Shown here piece after piece: positions 63,885 to 64,000 of a stretch of DNA of 64,000 nt. Position numbers and translations under genes: made by a program. Every line of letters starts with the position of its first letter. The stretch's first letter is position 1. Below the pieces are notes generated by a model, which was not told the origin of the DNA, did not search any database, and worked only from the letters and a program-made list of their open reading frames with translations. Origin of the DNA: Photobacterium jeanii (GTDB lineage Bacteria; Pseudomonadota; Gammaproteobacteria; Enterobacterales; Vibrionaceae); the NCBI RefSeq assembly GCF_001650345.1, contig NZ_LVHF01000033.1:496001-560000 (forward strand). Reading direction: 5' to 3'.

Positions 63885-64000
63885 TGTCTAAATCGACCTT
63901 CGCAGTGTCTATGGTTGCGCTAGGACTGAGTTGTAGTTCTGTTGCGATGGCAGAGAGCAAAATTCCAGTTGTTACTAGTTTTTCTGTGCTTGGCGATCTT
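63885..64000 (+). CDS. Metal-binding periplasmic protein, partial
   Basis: Only the first 38 residues lie in the window: a signal peptide (MSKSTFAVSMVALGLS, then SVAMA) and the beginning of the mature protein KIPVVTSFSVLGDL, the usual opening of TroA-type zinc or manganese binding proteins. GGAG at 63875-63878 precedes it. The gene continues beyond 64000 and completes the ATPase-permease-binding-protein operon. Confidence 0.85.

Overview
The window looks like an ordinary chromosomal stretch of a marine gammaproteobacterium of the Vibrionaceae, most likely Photobacterium or a close relative. This is inferred from gene content: an extracellular/periplasmic endonuclease I of the Vibrio Dns type, a ToxR/ToxS-like membrane regulator pair, a phaB-phaA-phaP-phaC block, a VC1184-type cysteine desulfurase-like protein, an SstT transporter and a Bat-type operon. 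I see no tRNA, rRNA, insertion sequence, prophage or CRISPR array.

Left part (1-15 kb): the molybdate regulator modE diverges from the malic enzyme maeA. An AT-rich block (3365-6664) follows, with a tiny membrane protein, a 60-residue protein, an EAL phosphodiesterase, four small exported proteins and two overlapping micro-ORFs. None of the small ones is recognised. Next come the ribosome-rescue hydrolase arfB (with a hairpin over its ribosome binding site), a DUF4382 lipoprotein, an AlkD-like DNA glycosylase, a DUF4349 lipoprotein, a MaoC-type hydratase, a class C beta-lactamase-like hydrolase, the second rescue factor arfA, a kinase-like phosphotransferase and an inositol-monophosphatase-like enzyme.

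Middle part (15-41 kb): a ToxR/ToxS-like pair is separated by about 900 bases from aldB, whose leader contains nested and interleaved inverted repeats. modABC follows behind a clear ModE operator, then the divergent yqhD/yqhC-like pair, a secreted YadA-head-like repeat protein with tryptophan in every repeat, guaC behind a duplicated hairpin leader, endonuclease I, an AraC regulator facing a DUF3302/HlyD pair, an acyltransferase, a CPA2 antiporter, a two-gene dioxygenase/PLP-enzyme operon and sstT.

Right part (41-64 kb): a six-gene Bat operon (MoxR ATPase, DUF58, DUF4381, two VWA proteins and BatD) is read leftward; its VWA-TPR member carries a long Gln/Asn repeat coded by perfect 9-base and 6-base repeats. 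The PHA storage operon phaBAPC is read rightward and has a terminator between phasin and synthase. After it come a REC-REC-GGDEF cyclase, a lipoprotein with four DUF333 units, a beta-barrel protein, a very large AsmA-like protein, a second outer-membrane protein and a metal ABC transporter whose binding-protein gene runs off the right end.

The observations most worth checking are the aldB leader structure, the duplicated hairpin at the 5' end of the guaC transcript, the arfB start-site hairpin, the EAL/exported-protein block and the Trp-repeat secreted protein.
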